Under the pieces are notes generated by a model. It had not been told where the DNA came from and ran no database searches. It was given only the letters and a program-made list of their open reading frames with translations. A program made the position numbers and the translations under genes. A stretch of 64,000 nt of DNA from Aurantiacibacter arachoides (lineage in GTDB: Bacteria > Pseudomonadota > Alphaproteobacteria > Sphingomonadales > Sphingomonadaceae): the NCBI RefSeq assembly GCF_009827335.1, contig NZ_WTYH01000001.1, positions 2,877,592 through 2,941,591 on the forward strand. Direction: 5' to 3'. Below, one piece after another: positions 1-8,527 of the stretch; position 1 is the stretch's first letter, and each line of letters opens with the position of its first letter.

Positions 1-139
1 TCGAAAACTCCAAGTCGTTCAAATGCGGAGAGCGGCTGGAAAGACCGGTGCTATCGCTAATACAGTTTTTGCTGAGCTATTACCGTCTACGCGGGGAGGG
101 GAATGGCAATTAAGGCAGGCATCACGACAGAAGTTGCCT

Positions 140-164
140 GTCCGCTAACGACTCCGTTGCGGAC
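140..164. repeat. Dispersed degenerate repeat, copy A
   Basis: The core GCTAACGACTCCGTTGC is enclosed by GTCCGC and GCGGAC arms, so it is a short imperfect palindrome. Two related copies lie at about 610-639 and 700-737. This is a sequence observation; the function is unknown. Confidence 0.45.
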
Positions 165-185
165 CTTCGCTCGTAAGTCACACCG

Positions 186-518
186 CTAAGCAGAACTCCT
201 GTCTCGGCGGGCGCCCCACGCAAGCAGCACCAGAACAGCCGTCCAGATCACCACGTTTGCCAGGAAGGGCAGCCAGTCGAGCCGGTCGGCCGCGATCCAC
301 ACCTCAAGGATGTCGGCCGAGTTGACCACGGACATGCCGGTGTAATCCCGAACGAACACTAAGGGCCATCCGCTCGCGGCCACCCTGCAGCTTTGCTCGC
401 AGCCCATTATCTCCGGGTAGGTGGCGATAGCCGAGCGGGTGCCGACAAAGGTAGACAGAAGTGTGATGAATGTTGCGAGAAACGCCGAGGCAAGCACTCG
501 CCTAAGGATGTTTGTCAT
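186..518 (-). CDS. Hypothetical small membrane protein
   Basis: This is a 110-residue protein when started at the ATG at 518. The frame stays open to 629, but the extra N-terminus is arginine-rich and looks untranslated. A hydrophobic N-terminal segment (about residues 8-25) could be a signal anchor. A Cys-x3-Cys pair (GCEQSC) follows, and a second hydrophobic segment (about 83-102) precedes a charged tail, so it is probably an inner-membrane protein with two crossings. I do not recognise the family. It stands alone between repeat copies A and B, which suggests a loosely constrained accessory stretch. Confidence 0.55.
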   Translation of the reverse strand: MTNILRRVLASAFLATFITLLSTFVGTRSAIATYPEIMGCEQSCRVAASGWPLVFVRDYTGMSVVNSADILEVWIAADRLDWLPFLANVVIWTAVLVLLAWGARRDRSSA

Positions 519-609
519 GGGCCGTGCTCTCCGATCGAGCGCTCTCGGTAGCGCACGACGGCGGGAGAGCGCAACGCTAACGTTCGGCCTGCGCTGCCGA
601 CGCATGAGG

Positions 610-639
610 ATGTCCGCTAACCACCCCAAAATCGGACAT
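610..639. repeat. Dispersed degenerate repeat, copy B
   Basis: The arms ATGTCCG and CGGACAT enclose CTAACCACCCCAAAAT. It resembles copies A and D in the GTCCGCTAAC core. No gene covers it convincingly. Confidence 0.45.
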
Positions 640-699
640 TCAAGTATCGTCGGCTGCGCGCCATAAGCGGACCGGCAGCCTTGGGGCCTGTTTTTGCCA

Positions 700-737
700 T
701 AAGCGGAAATTCAGCTAACGACCCCATTGCAGACACT
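700..737. repeat. Dispersed degenerate repeat, copy D
   Basis: The segment contains AGCTAACGACCCCATTGC followed by AGAC. It matches copy A closely in the centre (GCTAACGAC..C...TTGC.GAC). It is preceded by CATAAGCGG, which also occurs at 662-670, so the area holds several decayed copies of one element. Confidence 0.4.
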
Positions 738-902
738 GAAGTCAAATCGGCATTCCCGATCACAGCGACCACTCTCTTCGGTTTGTGCGATTAGTCGCTC
801 TCAGATAGGGGGCGATCATCTTGAGTTAGTCCCAAAGGATTTGGACCGCTTTGGTGGCGGGAGACTGCGGGACCAAATTTCGTGATCGAAGGTTATCTCC
901 AC

Positions 903-1175
903 ATGACGAATCGACGAGAAAAAGCGATGCGCGAGTTCCGCCGCACCATGAGTTGGCTCGTGGTTCTCGCGGTCCTGATGGTGGTAGGCGCGCTCACCTT
1001 CCTCGCGGTCATGGGAGAACTCCAGACCCATATGGTCGTCGCCACCATCCTTGGCGTGTTCATCTCAATGATGCTCGGCTGTGGCCTGTTCGCTCTAGCC
1101 TTCTTAAGTGATAAGAGCGGTCATGACGATGTCGTCACGGACGCATCCAAGCGCAAAGACCCTCCGAAGCCGTAA
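903..1175 (+). CDS. Small two-helix membrane protein
   Basis: This is a 90-residue protein from the ATG at 903; an in-frame ATG at 882 is possible. A GAAGG lies about 11 nt upstream of 903. A basic N-terminus (NRREKAMREFRR) precedes two hydrophobic helices at about residues 18-38 and 44-68, then a polar tail (SDKSGHDDVV...KRKDPPKP). This pattern, with the helix end LAFLSDKSGHD, looks like a small inner-membrane protein common in sphingomonads, but I cannot name a function. The basic N-terminus predicts a cytoplasmic start. Confidence 0.7.
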   Translation: MTNRREKAMREFRRTMSWLVVLAVLMVVGALTFLAVMGELQTHMVVATILGVFISMMLGCGLFALAFLSDKSGHDDVVTDASKRKDPPKP

Positions 1176-1555
1176 GCCGCTTCATGCTTAAAGCCCCGGG
1201 AATGTCTGCTTTCCACCCCATTCTCGCCATTCGATTGCCAATCGACAAACCGCCAAAGCGGACGCAGCCCAAAGAATTGGGGGTACTATAGGGGGTATTT
1301 CTGAAATTCGCTGAGAAACTTTCAGGATAATTCAATTTGATGGTGGGATTTCGCGGTTCCCGCTACCCGCTCCATTCCCCTACAAGGTTGCGTCGGCTGA
1401 ACAATCGGCACTATCAGAAGCGCAGAGCCGACCCGGACTCCGGAAGACAGGTCCTCGCCCGACCCGGCTGTTCGTCTGCCCCTGGCGGTTCCACTTGCGG
1501 ACGGTAAGGGTAGCTGCAAGAAGAACAGCAGGATTTTGAGGAAGGGGGCCCGGTA
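1176..1555. other. Intergenic stretch without a supported gene
   Basis: I see no convincing coding frame on either strand in these 380 bases. The short minus-strand ORFs have no start signal or recognisable sequence. A spaced direct repeat GGGGGTA occurs at 1279-1285 and 1291-1297. The stretch ends in a purine-rich segment that serves as the ribosome site of the next gene. Confidence 0.5.
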
Positions 1556-1954
1556 GTGAAAGGCTTGAACAGATACGCTCCGCTCATGCTGGGCATTCTC
1601 CGGATCATGAGCGGCTTGCTGTTTCTGGCCCATGGCACCCAGAAATTTCTGTCGTTTCCAGATGGTGAGCGGGCAGGATCGGGCTTGGCATTCGCGAATG
1701 CCGGGGCCTATGCAGGTGCCATCGAACTCATCACGGGTTCGTTGATCGCGCTCGGTCTGTTCACCCGCCCTGCGGCGTTCCTGGCATCGGGCACGATGGC
1801 CTTTGCCTATTTCATTGGCCACGCGTCCCAGGGGTTCTGGCCGGTCAACAACGGTGGCGACGCTGCCATTCTTTACTGTTTCGTCTTTCTCTATCTGGCC
1901 GTCGCGGGCCCTGGCGCCCTGAGTATCGACGGCGTACGCAAGCCGAGGCCGTAA
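1556..1954 (+). CDS. DoxX family membrane protein
   Basis: This is a 132-residue protein starting at GTG, with a purine-rich GAGGAAGGGGG just upstream. Family features: a first helix carrying the motif RIMSGLLFLAHGTQKFL, then GAIELITGSLIALGLFTRPAAF, then two further hydrophobic helices (FLASGTMAFAYFI and AILYCFVFLYLAVAGPG). Four transmembrane segments and this length are standard for the DoxX/YphA group. DoxX relatives are linked to redox or thiol stress, but the substrate is generally unknown, so only the family is called. It has no operon partner here. Confidence 0.88.
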   Translation: MKGLNRYAPLMLGILRIMSGLLFLAHGTQKFLSFPDGERAGSGLAFANAGAYAGAIELITGSLIALGLFTRPAAFLASGTMAFAYFIGHASQGFWPVNNGGDAAILYCFVFLYLAVAGPGALSIDGVRKPRP

Positions 1955-2115
1955 GACATTACGAGCGGCTGCTGGTGTCGCTGTTCCTCGGCCTGGATGG
2001 TTCGAAATACCGGCCAACCAGATAAGGGCCACTCGCCGAGCTTTGAACGGCCAGCTACTGCTCTCGATGGCCGACGTCAGAAACGCGCCATGGCGCTCGC
2101 GCTCGGCTGGGTGCG
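1955..2115. other. Convergent intergenic gap
   Basis: These 161 bases lie between the ends of the DoxX gene and panC. I see no gene and no strong terminator hairpin with a T-run. Confidence 0.4.
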
Positions 2116-2982
2116 TTACCCGATCGCCATGGTGTCGATCAGCCGTGTTCCGCCGATGCGCGCGGCAACGAACAGGCGGGCGTTGCGATTGTCGGCATCC
2201 AGCGGCGCGAGAGTGTCTGCATCGCGCAGTTCGGCATAGTCCACGCTGGCGAAACCCGCGCCCAGCAGCGCGTCCTCCAGTGCGGCTAGCGTAGAGGTAG
2301 CGTCCTGCCCGTCCGCAATCCGCGCCACGGCCTCGCGCATGGCGAGCGGCAAGGTCGCGGCGGCCGCACGGTCGGCAGGCGAGAGGTAGGCGTTGCGGCT
2401 CGACATCGCCAGCCCGTCGGCCTCGCGCACGATGGGCACGCCCAGAATCGCGTCAACATGCGGTTGCATAAGGTCGAGATCGCGCGCCATGCGGCGGATC
2501 ACGGCAAGCTGTTGCCAGTCCTTTTCGCCGAACAGCGCCAGGTCGGGCCGGACCTGGTTGAACAGTTTGAGCACCACGGTCGCCACCCCGTCGAAATGGC
2601 CCGGCCGGTCTGCGCCGCACAGCCCCGCGCTCACGCCCGCAACGCTGACGTTTGTGGCATAGCCCGCCGGGTACATGGCCGCCACGCCCGGCGCCCAGAG
2701 CAGCGCCACGCCCTGCGCCTCCAGCTGCGCCGCGTCCTGCGCCAACTGGCGCGGGTAGGCGTCGAGATCCTCGTTCGGGCCGAACTGGCGCGGGTTGACG
2801 AAGATCGATACGGCGACGTGGTCGGCCCGCTTCGCGGCCTCGCGCACCAGCGTCAGGTGCCCTTCGTGCAGCGCGCCCATGGTGGGCACCAGCGCCAGCG
2901 TGGCTGCCGCTGTCCCGCCGTGGGGCGCGCGCAATTCATCCACAGCCTGGCGCAGCGCTTCGATTGTCGTGACGGTTTGCAA
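2116..2982 (-). CDS. panC: Pantothenate synthetase
   Basis: PanC joins pantoate and beta-alanine using ATP to make pantothenate in the coenzyme A pathway, in the cytoplasm. The 288-residue length is normal. Visible motifs: the nucleotide-binding PTMGALHEGH (HxGH type) near residue 34, SIFVNPRQFGPNEDLDAYPR for pantoate and ATP contacts, GEKDWQQLAVIRRM, and the late SSRNAYLS loop (KMSKS-like position). It is divergent from mipZ with only about 66 bases between starts, so the two share a promoter region. No panB is nearby. Confidence 0.97.
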   Translation of the reverse strand: MQTVTTIEALRQAVDELRAPHGGTAAATLALVPTMGALHEGHLTLVREAAKRADHVAVSIFVNPRQFGPNEDLDAYPRQLAQDAAQLEAQGVALLWAPGVAAMYPAGYATNVSVAGVSAGLCGADRPGHFDGVATVVLKLFNQVRPDLALFGEKDWQQLAVIRRMARDLDLMQPHVDAILGVPIVREADGLAMSSRNAYLSPADRAAAATLPLAMREAVARIADGQDATSTLAALEDALLGAGFASVDYAELRDADTLAPLDADNRNARLFVAARIGGTRLIDTMAIG

Positions 2983-3048
2983 GGGTGCATGCCTCCGGTA
3001 GTATTACGAAACGTGCTAGCCGCGCCGTTAACCCAGAGGAAGCCCGTC

Positions 3049-3876
3049 TTGGCCACCACACCGCATCGTATCGTCTTCGCCAACGAGAAAGGCGGCACCG
3101 GCAAGTCCACCACGGCGGTGCACGTAGCCGTCGCGCTCGCCTACCAGGGCGCCCGTGTCGCGGCGATGGATCTCGACACCCGCCAGCGCACGTTCTTCCG
3201 CTATTGCGAGAACCGTGCCGAGACCCAGCGCCGCCGCGGCATCGCCCTGGCCGGGCCGACGTTCGACGTGTGCCACGGGGACGATATCGCCAGCCTGGAG
3301 GAAGAGGCCGCGCGCCTTGGCGAAGGCGCGGATTTCCTGCTGTTCGATACGCCCGGCCGTGACGATCCCTTCGCCCGCCACGTGGCCGCCAGCGCCGATA
3401 CGCTGGTGACGCCGATGAACGACAGCTTCGTCGACTTCGACCTGATCGGGCAGGTGGATGCAGAAAACTTCAAGGTCCGCCGCCTCAGCTTCTATGCCGA
3501 GCTGATCTGGGAAGCGCGATTGAAGCGCAGCCGGGCGCAGATCGACGAAGGGCGACGCGAGATGGACTGGGTCGTGGTCCGCAACCGCACCGGCTATACC
3601 GACGCGCGCAACCAGCGCCGCATCGACCAGGCGCTGACCGAACTTTCCAAGCGCGTGGGCTTTCGCGTCTCGCACGGGCTTTCCGAACGCGTGGTTTATC
3701 GCGAACTGTTCCCCTCGGGCCTGACCTTGCTGGACAAGGGGCAACTGGGCGAGCTGGGCACCAGCCATCTCGTGGCGCGGCAGGAGGTGCGCAACCTCGT
3801 TGCCAACCTGCGCCTGCCGATGCCGACCTCCGGCGACCGCGACGAGGCGCGCCTGCCCGAGACCCAGGCCGCCTGA
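3049..3876 (+). CDS. mipZ: MipZ-type ParA ATPase, division-site placement
   Basis: This is a P-loop ATPase of the MipZ branch, which in Caulobacter forms a bipolar gradient that keeps FtsZ at midcell. The deviant Walker A NEKGGTGKST lies at residues 12-21. Branch-specific blocks are VTPMNDSFVDFDLIGQV, MDWVVVRNR, KRVGFR and VVYRELFPSGLTLLDKG. I chose the TTG at 3049 because AGAGGA lies about 7 nt upstream and homology begins there (LATTPHRIVFANEKGG), giving 275 residues. A longer frame from 2458 runs antisense through panC and is spurious. The J-domain gene follows after 4 bases, so they are probably one transcript. Confidence 0.93.
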   Translation: MATTPHRIVFANEKGGTGKSTTAVHVAVALAYQGARVAAMDLDTRQRTFFRYCENRAETQRRRGIALAGPTFDVCHGDDIASLEEEAARLGEGADFLLFDTPGRDDPFARHVAASADTLVTPMNDSFVDFDLIGQVDAENFKVRRLSFYAELIWEARLKRSRAQIDEGRREMDWVVVRNRTGYTDARNQRRIDQALTELSKRVGFRVSHGLSERVVYRELFPSGLTLLDKGQLGELGTSHLVARQEVRNLVANLRLPMPTSGDRDEARLPETQAA

Positions 3877-3880
3877 CCAG

Positions 3881-4165
3881 GTGCTGCGGTTCGTCGTCCT
3901 TGCCGGCGTAGTGGTGCTGATCTTTCGCTGGATCGTAGGGCGCTGGCCGTGGCAGCCGAAGGTTTCCACCCGCAACCAGGCCATCTTTCGCGCCCGCCGC
4001 CTCTTGGGGGTGGAAACGGGTGCAGCGCGCGACGAGATCCTCGCCGCGCACCGGCGGCTCATCGCCCTGGTCCACCCCGACCGCGGCGGATCGAACGACC
4101 AGGTGCACGAGGCCAATGCCGCGCGTGACCTGTTGCTAGACGAGTTGCCGCACCACCTGCGCTGA
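3881..4165 (+). CDS. Small membrane-anchored J-domain protein
   Basis: This is a 94-residue protein from a GTG 4 bases after the mipZ stop. An N-terminal hydrophobic stretch (LRFVVLAGVVVLIFRWIVG) anchors it. A short J domain follows: RARRLLGVETGAARDEILAAHRRLIALVHPDRGG, with the HPD tripeptide that stimulates DnaK ATPase, then EANAARDLLL. It lacks the Gly/Phe and zinc regions of DnaJ, so it is a DjlA- or Tim14-like co-chaperone placed at the membrane. Close spacing to mipZ suggests co-expression; a link to division is only inferred. Confidence 0.85.
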   Translation: MLRFVVLAGVVVLIFRWIVGRWPWQPKVSTRNQAIFRARRLLGVETGAARDEILAAHRRLIALVHPDRGGSNDQVHEANAARDLLLDELPHHLR

Positions 4166-4202
4166 GCTAACCGGAGGGGCAACTTAAAAGGCTTCTCCAC
4201 CC

Positions 4203-5630
4203 ATGCCCCACGACTTTGATTCCACCGTGCTGCGCGAATACGACATTCGCGGTATCATCGGCGAAACCCTCGGCCCCGACGATGCCCGCGCAATCGGCCG
4301 CGGCTTTGCCACCTTGCTGCAGCGCGACCTGGGTGACGACGTGACGCCGCTGGTGGCGGTGGGTTACGACGGGCGGGTAAGTTCACCCATCCTCGAACAC
4401 GCGTTGATCGAAGGGCTGACCGCCAGCGGCTGCAACGTGCGCCGCATCGGCATGGGGCCGACCCCGATGCTCTATTATGCCGAGGCGTCAGCCGAAGAGG
4501 TGGATGGCGGCATTCAGATAACTGGCAGCCACAATCCCGCCAATTACAATGGCTTCAAGATGGTATTTCGCGGGCGACCCTTCTTCGGCGCCGATATCCA
4601 GGCGCTGGGACGGCTCGGCCGGGAAGCGGATTGGTTGGACGGATCGGGCGAGGTCGAGAGCCTCGACGTCATGGACGCCTACATCGACCGGCTGATGACC
4701 GGCCTCGATGGCATCGACACCGGTGCCCTGGCGGGGCTTTCGGTGGCCTGGGACGCGGGCAACGGCGCGGCCGGTCCGGCGCTGGAGCGTCTGGCCGCCC
4801 GTCTGCCGGGCCAGCACCACCTGCTCTTCACGGAGGTCGACGGAAACTTCCCAAACCATCATCCTGATCCCACTGTCGAGGCGAACCTGGAGGACTTGCG
4901 CACCCTGGTCGCCGAGAAGTCTTGCGACTTCGGAATAGCCTTCGACGGCGATGGCGACCGGATCGGCGCGATCGACGGCGAGGGCCGTGTCATCTGGGGT
5001 GATCAACTCCTGATGATCTATGCGGAGGACCTATTAGGGAAACTGCCTAATTCGACCATTATCGCCGACGTGAAGGCCAGCCGTGCGCTGTTCGAGACTG
5101 TCGAGAAGCACGGCGGCAAGCCGCTGATGTGGAAGACCGGGCACTCGCTGATTAAGTCCAAAATGAAGGAAGTTTCCTCGCCGCTGGCAGGGGAGATGAG
5201 CGGGCACGTGTTCTTCGCCGACACCTACTACGGCTACGACGATGCGCTTTACGCCGGCGTGCGCCTGATCGCCGCCTCCGCGCGGCTGGGCCGCTCGGTC
5301 ACCGAGCTGCGCGGCACGATGCCGGCCATGCTCAACACGCCCGAATTGCGCTTCCAAGTGGACGAAAGCCGCAAGTTCGCCGCCATCGACGAGGTCAAGA
5401 CCCGCCTGACCGGGCCCAATGTGCCGGCGGATGTCGAGGTGAATTCCACCGATGGCGTGCGCGTGACCACACCCGATGGCTGGTGGCTGCTGCGCGCCTC
5501 GAACACGCAGGACGTGCTCGTCGCCCGCGCAGAGAGCGAGACGCAGGACGGCCTCGATAGGCTGATGGGCCAGATCGACGAGCAGCTGTCGCTGTCCGGT
5601 CTGGAGCGCGGGGACAGCGTCGGGCACTGA
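4203..5630 (+). CDS. manB: Phosphomannomutase/phosphoglucomutase
   Basis: This alpha-D-phosphohexomutase interconverts the 6- and 1-phosphates of mannose and/or glucose, feeding GDP-mannose and UDP-glucose for surface polysaccharides. The 475 residues show the four family signatures: REYDIRGIIG at the N-terminus, the phosphoserine loop TGSHNP at 107-112, the metal loop DGDGDR at 248-253, and the sugar loop GEMSGHVFF. The phosphate-binding end reads LLRASNTQDVLVARAES. Gmd and Fcl at the right end of the window and GalU near 52 kb use the downstream products. AlgC-type dual specificity is equally possible. Confidence 0.94.
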   Translation: MPHDFDSTVLREYDIRGIIGETLGPDDARAIGRGFATLLQRDLGDDVTPLVAVGYDGRVSSPILEHALIEGLTASGCNVRRIGMGPTPMLYYAEASAEEVDGGIQITGSHNPANYNGFKMVFRGRPFFGADIQALGRLGREADWLDGSGEVESLDVMDAYIDRLMTGLDGIDTGALAGLSVAWDAGNGAAGPALERLAARLPGQHHLLFTEVDGNFPNHHPDPTVEANLEDLRTLVAEKSCDFGIAFDGDGDRIGAIDGEGRVIWGDQLLMIYAEDLLGKLPNSTIIADVKASRALFETVEKHGGKPLMWKTGHSLIKSKMKEVSSPLAGEMSGHVFFADTYYGYDDALYAGVRLIAASARLGRSVTELRGTMPAMLNTPELRFQVDESRKFAAIDEVKTRLTGPNVPADVEVNSTDGVRVTTPDGWWLLRASNTQDVLVARAESETQDGLDRLMGQIDEQLSLSGLERGDSVGH

Positions 5631-5660
5631 CGGCGGCGAGGGGCGGCGGCGAGGGGCGGG
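5631..5660. repeat. Short tandem repeat, 13-bp unit
   Basis: The unit CGGCGGCGAGGGG occurs twice head to tail (5631-5643 and 5644-5656), with the start of a third copy. It begins directly after the stop of the phosphohexomutase gene. Confidence 0.6.
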
Positions 5661-5722
5661 CAGCGCGTCACGCGGGCCCTCGTCGCGTTAGCCCGAGCGG
5701 GTCATCCGAGACGGGAGCGGCG

Positions 5723-5750
5723 GGCGGCGATCCCCTGGGTGACCGCCGCC
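5723..5750. other. GC-rich hairpin between convergent genes
   Basis: GGCGGCG and CGCCGCC form a 7-bp stem around a 14-base interior. It has no T-run on either side, so it may end transcription poorly or be chance in GC-rich DNA. It lies between the converging mutase and amidohydrolase genes. Confidence 0.3.
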
Positions 5751-5760
5751 TGCTGGCCTC

Positions 5761-7128
5761 TCAGTGCCGATACGCTGGCGGAAGCTGGGTCTCGTCAAGC
5801 GTGCGATAGCGATCGCGCAGGCGGGTCTGGTGATTTTCCAGCGGCTGTTCGACACCGTCGATGAACACCCGGACCGGCGCGCTCGACAGTTCGAGCGGGT
5901 CGCCATCCCAGATCACCACGTCCCCATGCGCACCGGCGGCCAGCACACCGGCATCGTCCATGCCGCCGATCCGTGCCGGCACCGAGGTGATGGCCGCAAA
6001 GGCCTCGCCCCAGGTGAGACCCGTGGCGCCGGGAATGCGGCTGAGCGCGACCATGTTGCCGGCCTGTTGCGGCAGGCCGCGCGGGTGGTCGCCGCTGCTG
6101 CCGTAACCGGCAATGGCCACGGTGACGCCGGCATCGACCATGCGGCCGACGTTGCTCTGGGTGGCGGCGAGCTGTTCGAAGCTGACGGGCAGGTCGTTGA
6201 GGGCCGCGGCGATCACCGGCACGCCGCTGGCGGCGATGCGGTCGGCGACCATCCACCCCTCCGTCGCGCCGATCAGCACCATGTCGAGCCGCGGGAATTC
6301 CTCGCGCAGCGCCAACACCGAGAGGATGTCCACCGCACGCTCGACATGGACGTAGAGCTTCTGCCGCCCGGTCACCACCGGCACCAGCGCGGCGGCATCG
6401 AAGCGGGTGAGCAGCACGTCGCCGTCACGCTCTGCACGGCCGGTCAGGCGCGGGTCGATCGGCAGATCGTCACCGGTCTCGACGTCGGCGTTCCGGGTGG
6501 AGGCGGTGAGCTGGGCGTCCTCGCCATAGGTGCCCGCCTCGCGCAGGGCATTGCGGAGGAGGGCATGGGCCGAGGTGCGGCTGCCGCCCGCGAGGCGCGC
6601 ACCGGTTTCGCCCATCTCGACGTACTGAAAGGCGCGGCGGCGCAGCACCGCGTCGAAATCCGCGCCGAGATCGATCACCGCGCCCTGGCCGGCAAAGATG
6701 CTGGAGCCCGCGCCTGGCGTGACGGTTGCGCGCGTCACGCCGCCCGCGCGGCTGATGGCGACATCCTGCGCTGCCGGATTGATCGCCGGGGCCACGTCGA
6801 GCGCGGCGGAAAAGGGCGAACTGTTGGCGTCGACATCGTTGCTGTCGCCGACCGCGTCGACATCGACGAGGCCAAGGTTGGTGATCGAGGCAAAGATGCC
6901 CGGCGTCACCCACAGGCCCCGCCCGTCGATCGCCTGAATCCCCGCGGGGACGGCAACGCCGGCGCCCGCGGCGATCACGCGCCCGCCGCGCACCACGACG
7001 GTGGCATTCTGAATGGGATCGGACCCGTCACCCGTGGCGACCGTCGCGCCGGTGATCGCCACGTCCTGTGCGGAAGCGGGAAGGGCCAGCGCCAGCAGAG
7101 CCGCCCCGGCGAGAAAACGCGCGTTCAT
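5761..7128 (-). CDS. Exported amidohydrolase-like protein lacking the HxH motif
   Basis: This 455-residue protein has a signal peptide (LAGAALLALALPASAQ). The start is the usual composite-domain beginning (VAITGATVATGDG...VVVRGGRVIAAG). At the place where active relatives read PGxxDxHxH, this one reads TPGIFASITNLGLVDV (about 75-90), so the first metal-binding pair is missing. The C-terminal return to the beta-sandwich (GVLAAGAHGDVVIWDGDPLELSSAP) is intact. Its ATG overlaps the stop of the upstream amidohydrolase (ATGA), so the two are translationally coupled. It may be a regulatory or structural partner of an active homologue rather than an independent enzyme. Confidence 0.85.
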   Translation of the reverse strand: MNARFLAGAALLALALPASAQDVAITGATVATGDGSDPIQNATVVVRGGRVIAAGAGVAVPAGIQAIDGRGLWVTPGIFASITNLGLVDVDAVGDSNDVDANSSPFSAALDVAPAINPAAQDVAISRAGGVTRATVTPGAGSSIFAGQGAVIDLGADFDAVLRRRAFQYVEMGETGARLAGGSRTSAHALLRNALREAGTYGEDAQLTASTRNADVETGDDLPIDPRLTGRAERDGDVLLTRFDAAALVPVVTGRQKLYVHVERAVDILSVLALREEFPRLDMVLIGATEGWMVADRIAASGVPVIAAALNDLPVSFEQLAATQSNVGRMVDAGVTVAIAGYGSSGDHPRGLPQQAGNMVALSRIPGATGLTWGEAFAAITSVPARIGGMDDAGVLAAGAHGDVVIWDGDPLELSSAPVRVFIDGVEQPLENHQTRLRDRYRTLDETQLPPAYRH

Positions 7129-8522
7129 TTCGTGTCTCCTTCGCCCGGCTGGCCAAGCTCGAAATCGCTCACCGGGCGGAGCTGCGGGTTGTTCATGTTA
7201 TACATGGTCGCGCCGTCGATCCAGACCATCTCGGGCCGGGAGTAGATGCTCAGCGGGTCGCCATTCCACAGCACCACGTCGGCCATCTTGCCGGGCTCCA
7301 GGCTGCCGGTCCATTCCTCGATCCCCATGGCCTTCGCGGCGTTGAAGGTGATCCAGCGAATGATCTGGGCGTCCGCGATCTGGATGCCCATGCGCGCGCC
7401 GTCGGCCTGCGCCTTGGCGGCTTCCTGGTTGAGGCGCTGGATGCCGTTCTCGTCATCCGAGTGGATCACCACGCAGGCACCCGCCTGGTGCAGCAGCGCG
7501 GCGTTTTCCGGAATCGCGTCATAGGCTTCCATCTTGAAACCGTACCAGTCGGCCCAGACGGCGGAGCACACGTCGTTCTCGCGCAGCAGGTCGCCGATCT
7601 TGTAGCTTTCCACCGCGTGGTGAAAGGCCGAGACGCGATAGCCGAACTCGTCGGCCATGCTCATCACCAGCGCCATCTCGTCGGCGCGGTAGCAGTGGTT
7701 CTGGATCATGATCTCGCCGCGCAGCACGCCGGCCAGCGTTTCCATGGCGAGGTCACGGTCGGGGTCTTCCTCGGCCATGTATTCCTGCGCCTGGAGCCAG
7801 GTTTCGCGGTTGACGGCGAAGTTGCCCATGCGGGTTGAGGGCATCCGGCCCCGGCCGCCGTAGACGCGCTTGGGGTTTTCGCCGCAGGCCATCTTCATGC
7901 TGTAGGGCGCGCCGGGGAACTTCATGCCCTGCACGGTGCGGCTAGGCACGTTCTTGAGCGTGACTGAGCGCCCGCCCATGAGGTTGGCCGAGCCCGGCAG
8001 GATCATCAGCGACGTAATGCCGCCGTTGGCCAGCGCGCGGGAGAAGCCCGGGTCCTGCGGCCAGACCGAGTGTTCGGCCCATACCTCGGGCGTGGTCGGG
8101 TCGGTCGCCTCGTTGCCATCCGAATGCGCGTCAACACTGGGGGTGGGATAGTCACCGAGGTGCGAGTGCACGTCGATGATGCCCGGCGTCACGAACTTGC
8201 CGGTGCCGTCGATGCGGGTGTAGCCGGCCGGAATGGTCAGGCTGGCATCGCCCACGGCGACCACCTCGCCATCGGCGAACAGCACGGTGCCGCCCACGAT
8301 CTGCCCGCCGAGCCCGTCGTAGACCGTCGCCCCGACGATGGCCGTGGGCGCGCCGGGGTAGCGGCGGTAGGTGGAGGCGTAGGGCACCGCGTCCGCCGCA
8401 TCGGCAGAACTGGTGCGGGTGCTCGGCCGGTCGGAATCGGCAGCGGTGCAGCTGGCGAGCGCGATTGCGGCCAGGGGGGCGAGCAGGACGGCAGGGCCGC
8501 CCTTCGATGAAAGACGGCCCAT
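7125..8522 (-). CDS. Exported amidohydrolase, imidazolonepropionase-like
   Basis: This is a 465-residue metal-dependent hydrolase of the amidohydrolase superfamily, probably periplasmic. The N-terminus carries a lipoprotein-type signal (LLAPLAAIALASC), so it is likely tethered. Motifs: TPGIIDVHSHLG with HSH at 119-121, a histidine-rich middle (IQNHCYRADE, SAFHHAVES), VVIHSDDENG for the late Asp, and KMADVVLWNGDPL at the end. I chose the ATG at 8522; the frame stays open to 8903 but that part lies inside the permease gene. It follows the peptide permease by 5 bases. The likely role is dipeptide or cyclic amide hydrolysis; the exact substrate is unknown. Confidence 0.9.
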   Translation of the reverse strand: MGRLSSKGGPAVLLAPLAAIALASCTAADSDRPSTRTSSADAADAVPYASTYRRYPGAPTAIVGATVYDGLGGQIVGGTVLFADGEVVAVGDASLTIPAGYTRIDGTGKFVTPGIIDVHSHLGDYPTPSVDAHSDGNEATDPTTPEVWAEHSVWPQDPGFSRALANGGITSLMILPGSANLMGGRSVTLKNVPSRTVQGMKFPGAPYSMKMACGENPKRVYGGRGRMPSTRMGNFAVNRETWLQAQEYMAEEDPDRDLAMETLAGVLRGEIMIQNHCYRADEMALVMSMADEFGYRVSAFHHAVESYKIGDLLRENDVCSAVWADWYGFKMEAYDAIPENAALLHQAGACVVIHSDDENGIQRLNQEAAKAQADGARMGIQIADAQIIRWITFNAAKAMGIEEWTGSLEPGKMADVVLWNGDPLSIYSRPEMVWIDGATMYNMNNPQLRPVSDFELGQPGEGDTK

Positions 8523-8527
8523 GACGA

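Noticed and set aside
1279-1297. Spaced GGGGGTA direct repeat as an old attachment site
   Set aside because: There is no integrase or tRNA next to it and the repeat is only seven bases.
2458-3048. N-terminal extension of MipZ by 197 residues
   Set aside because: This part is antisense to panC; family similarity begins at the TTG at 3049.
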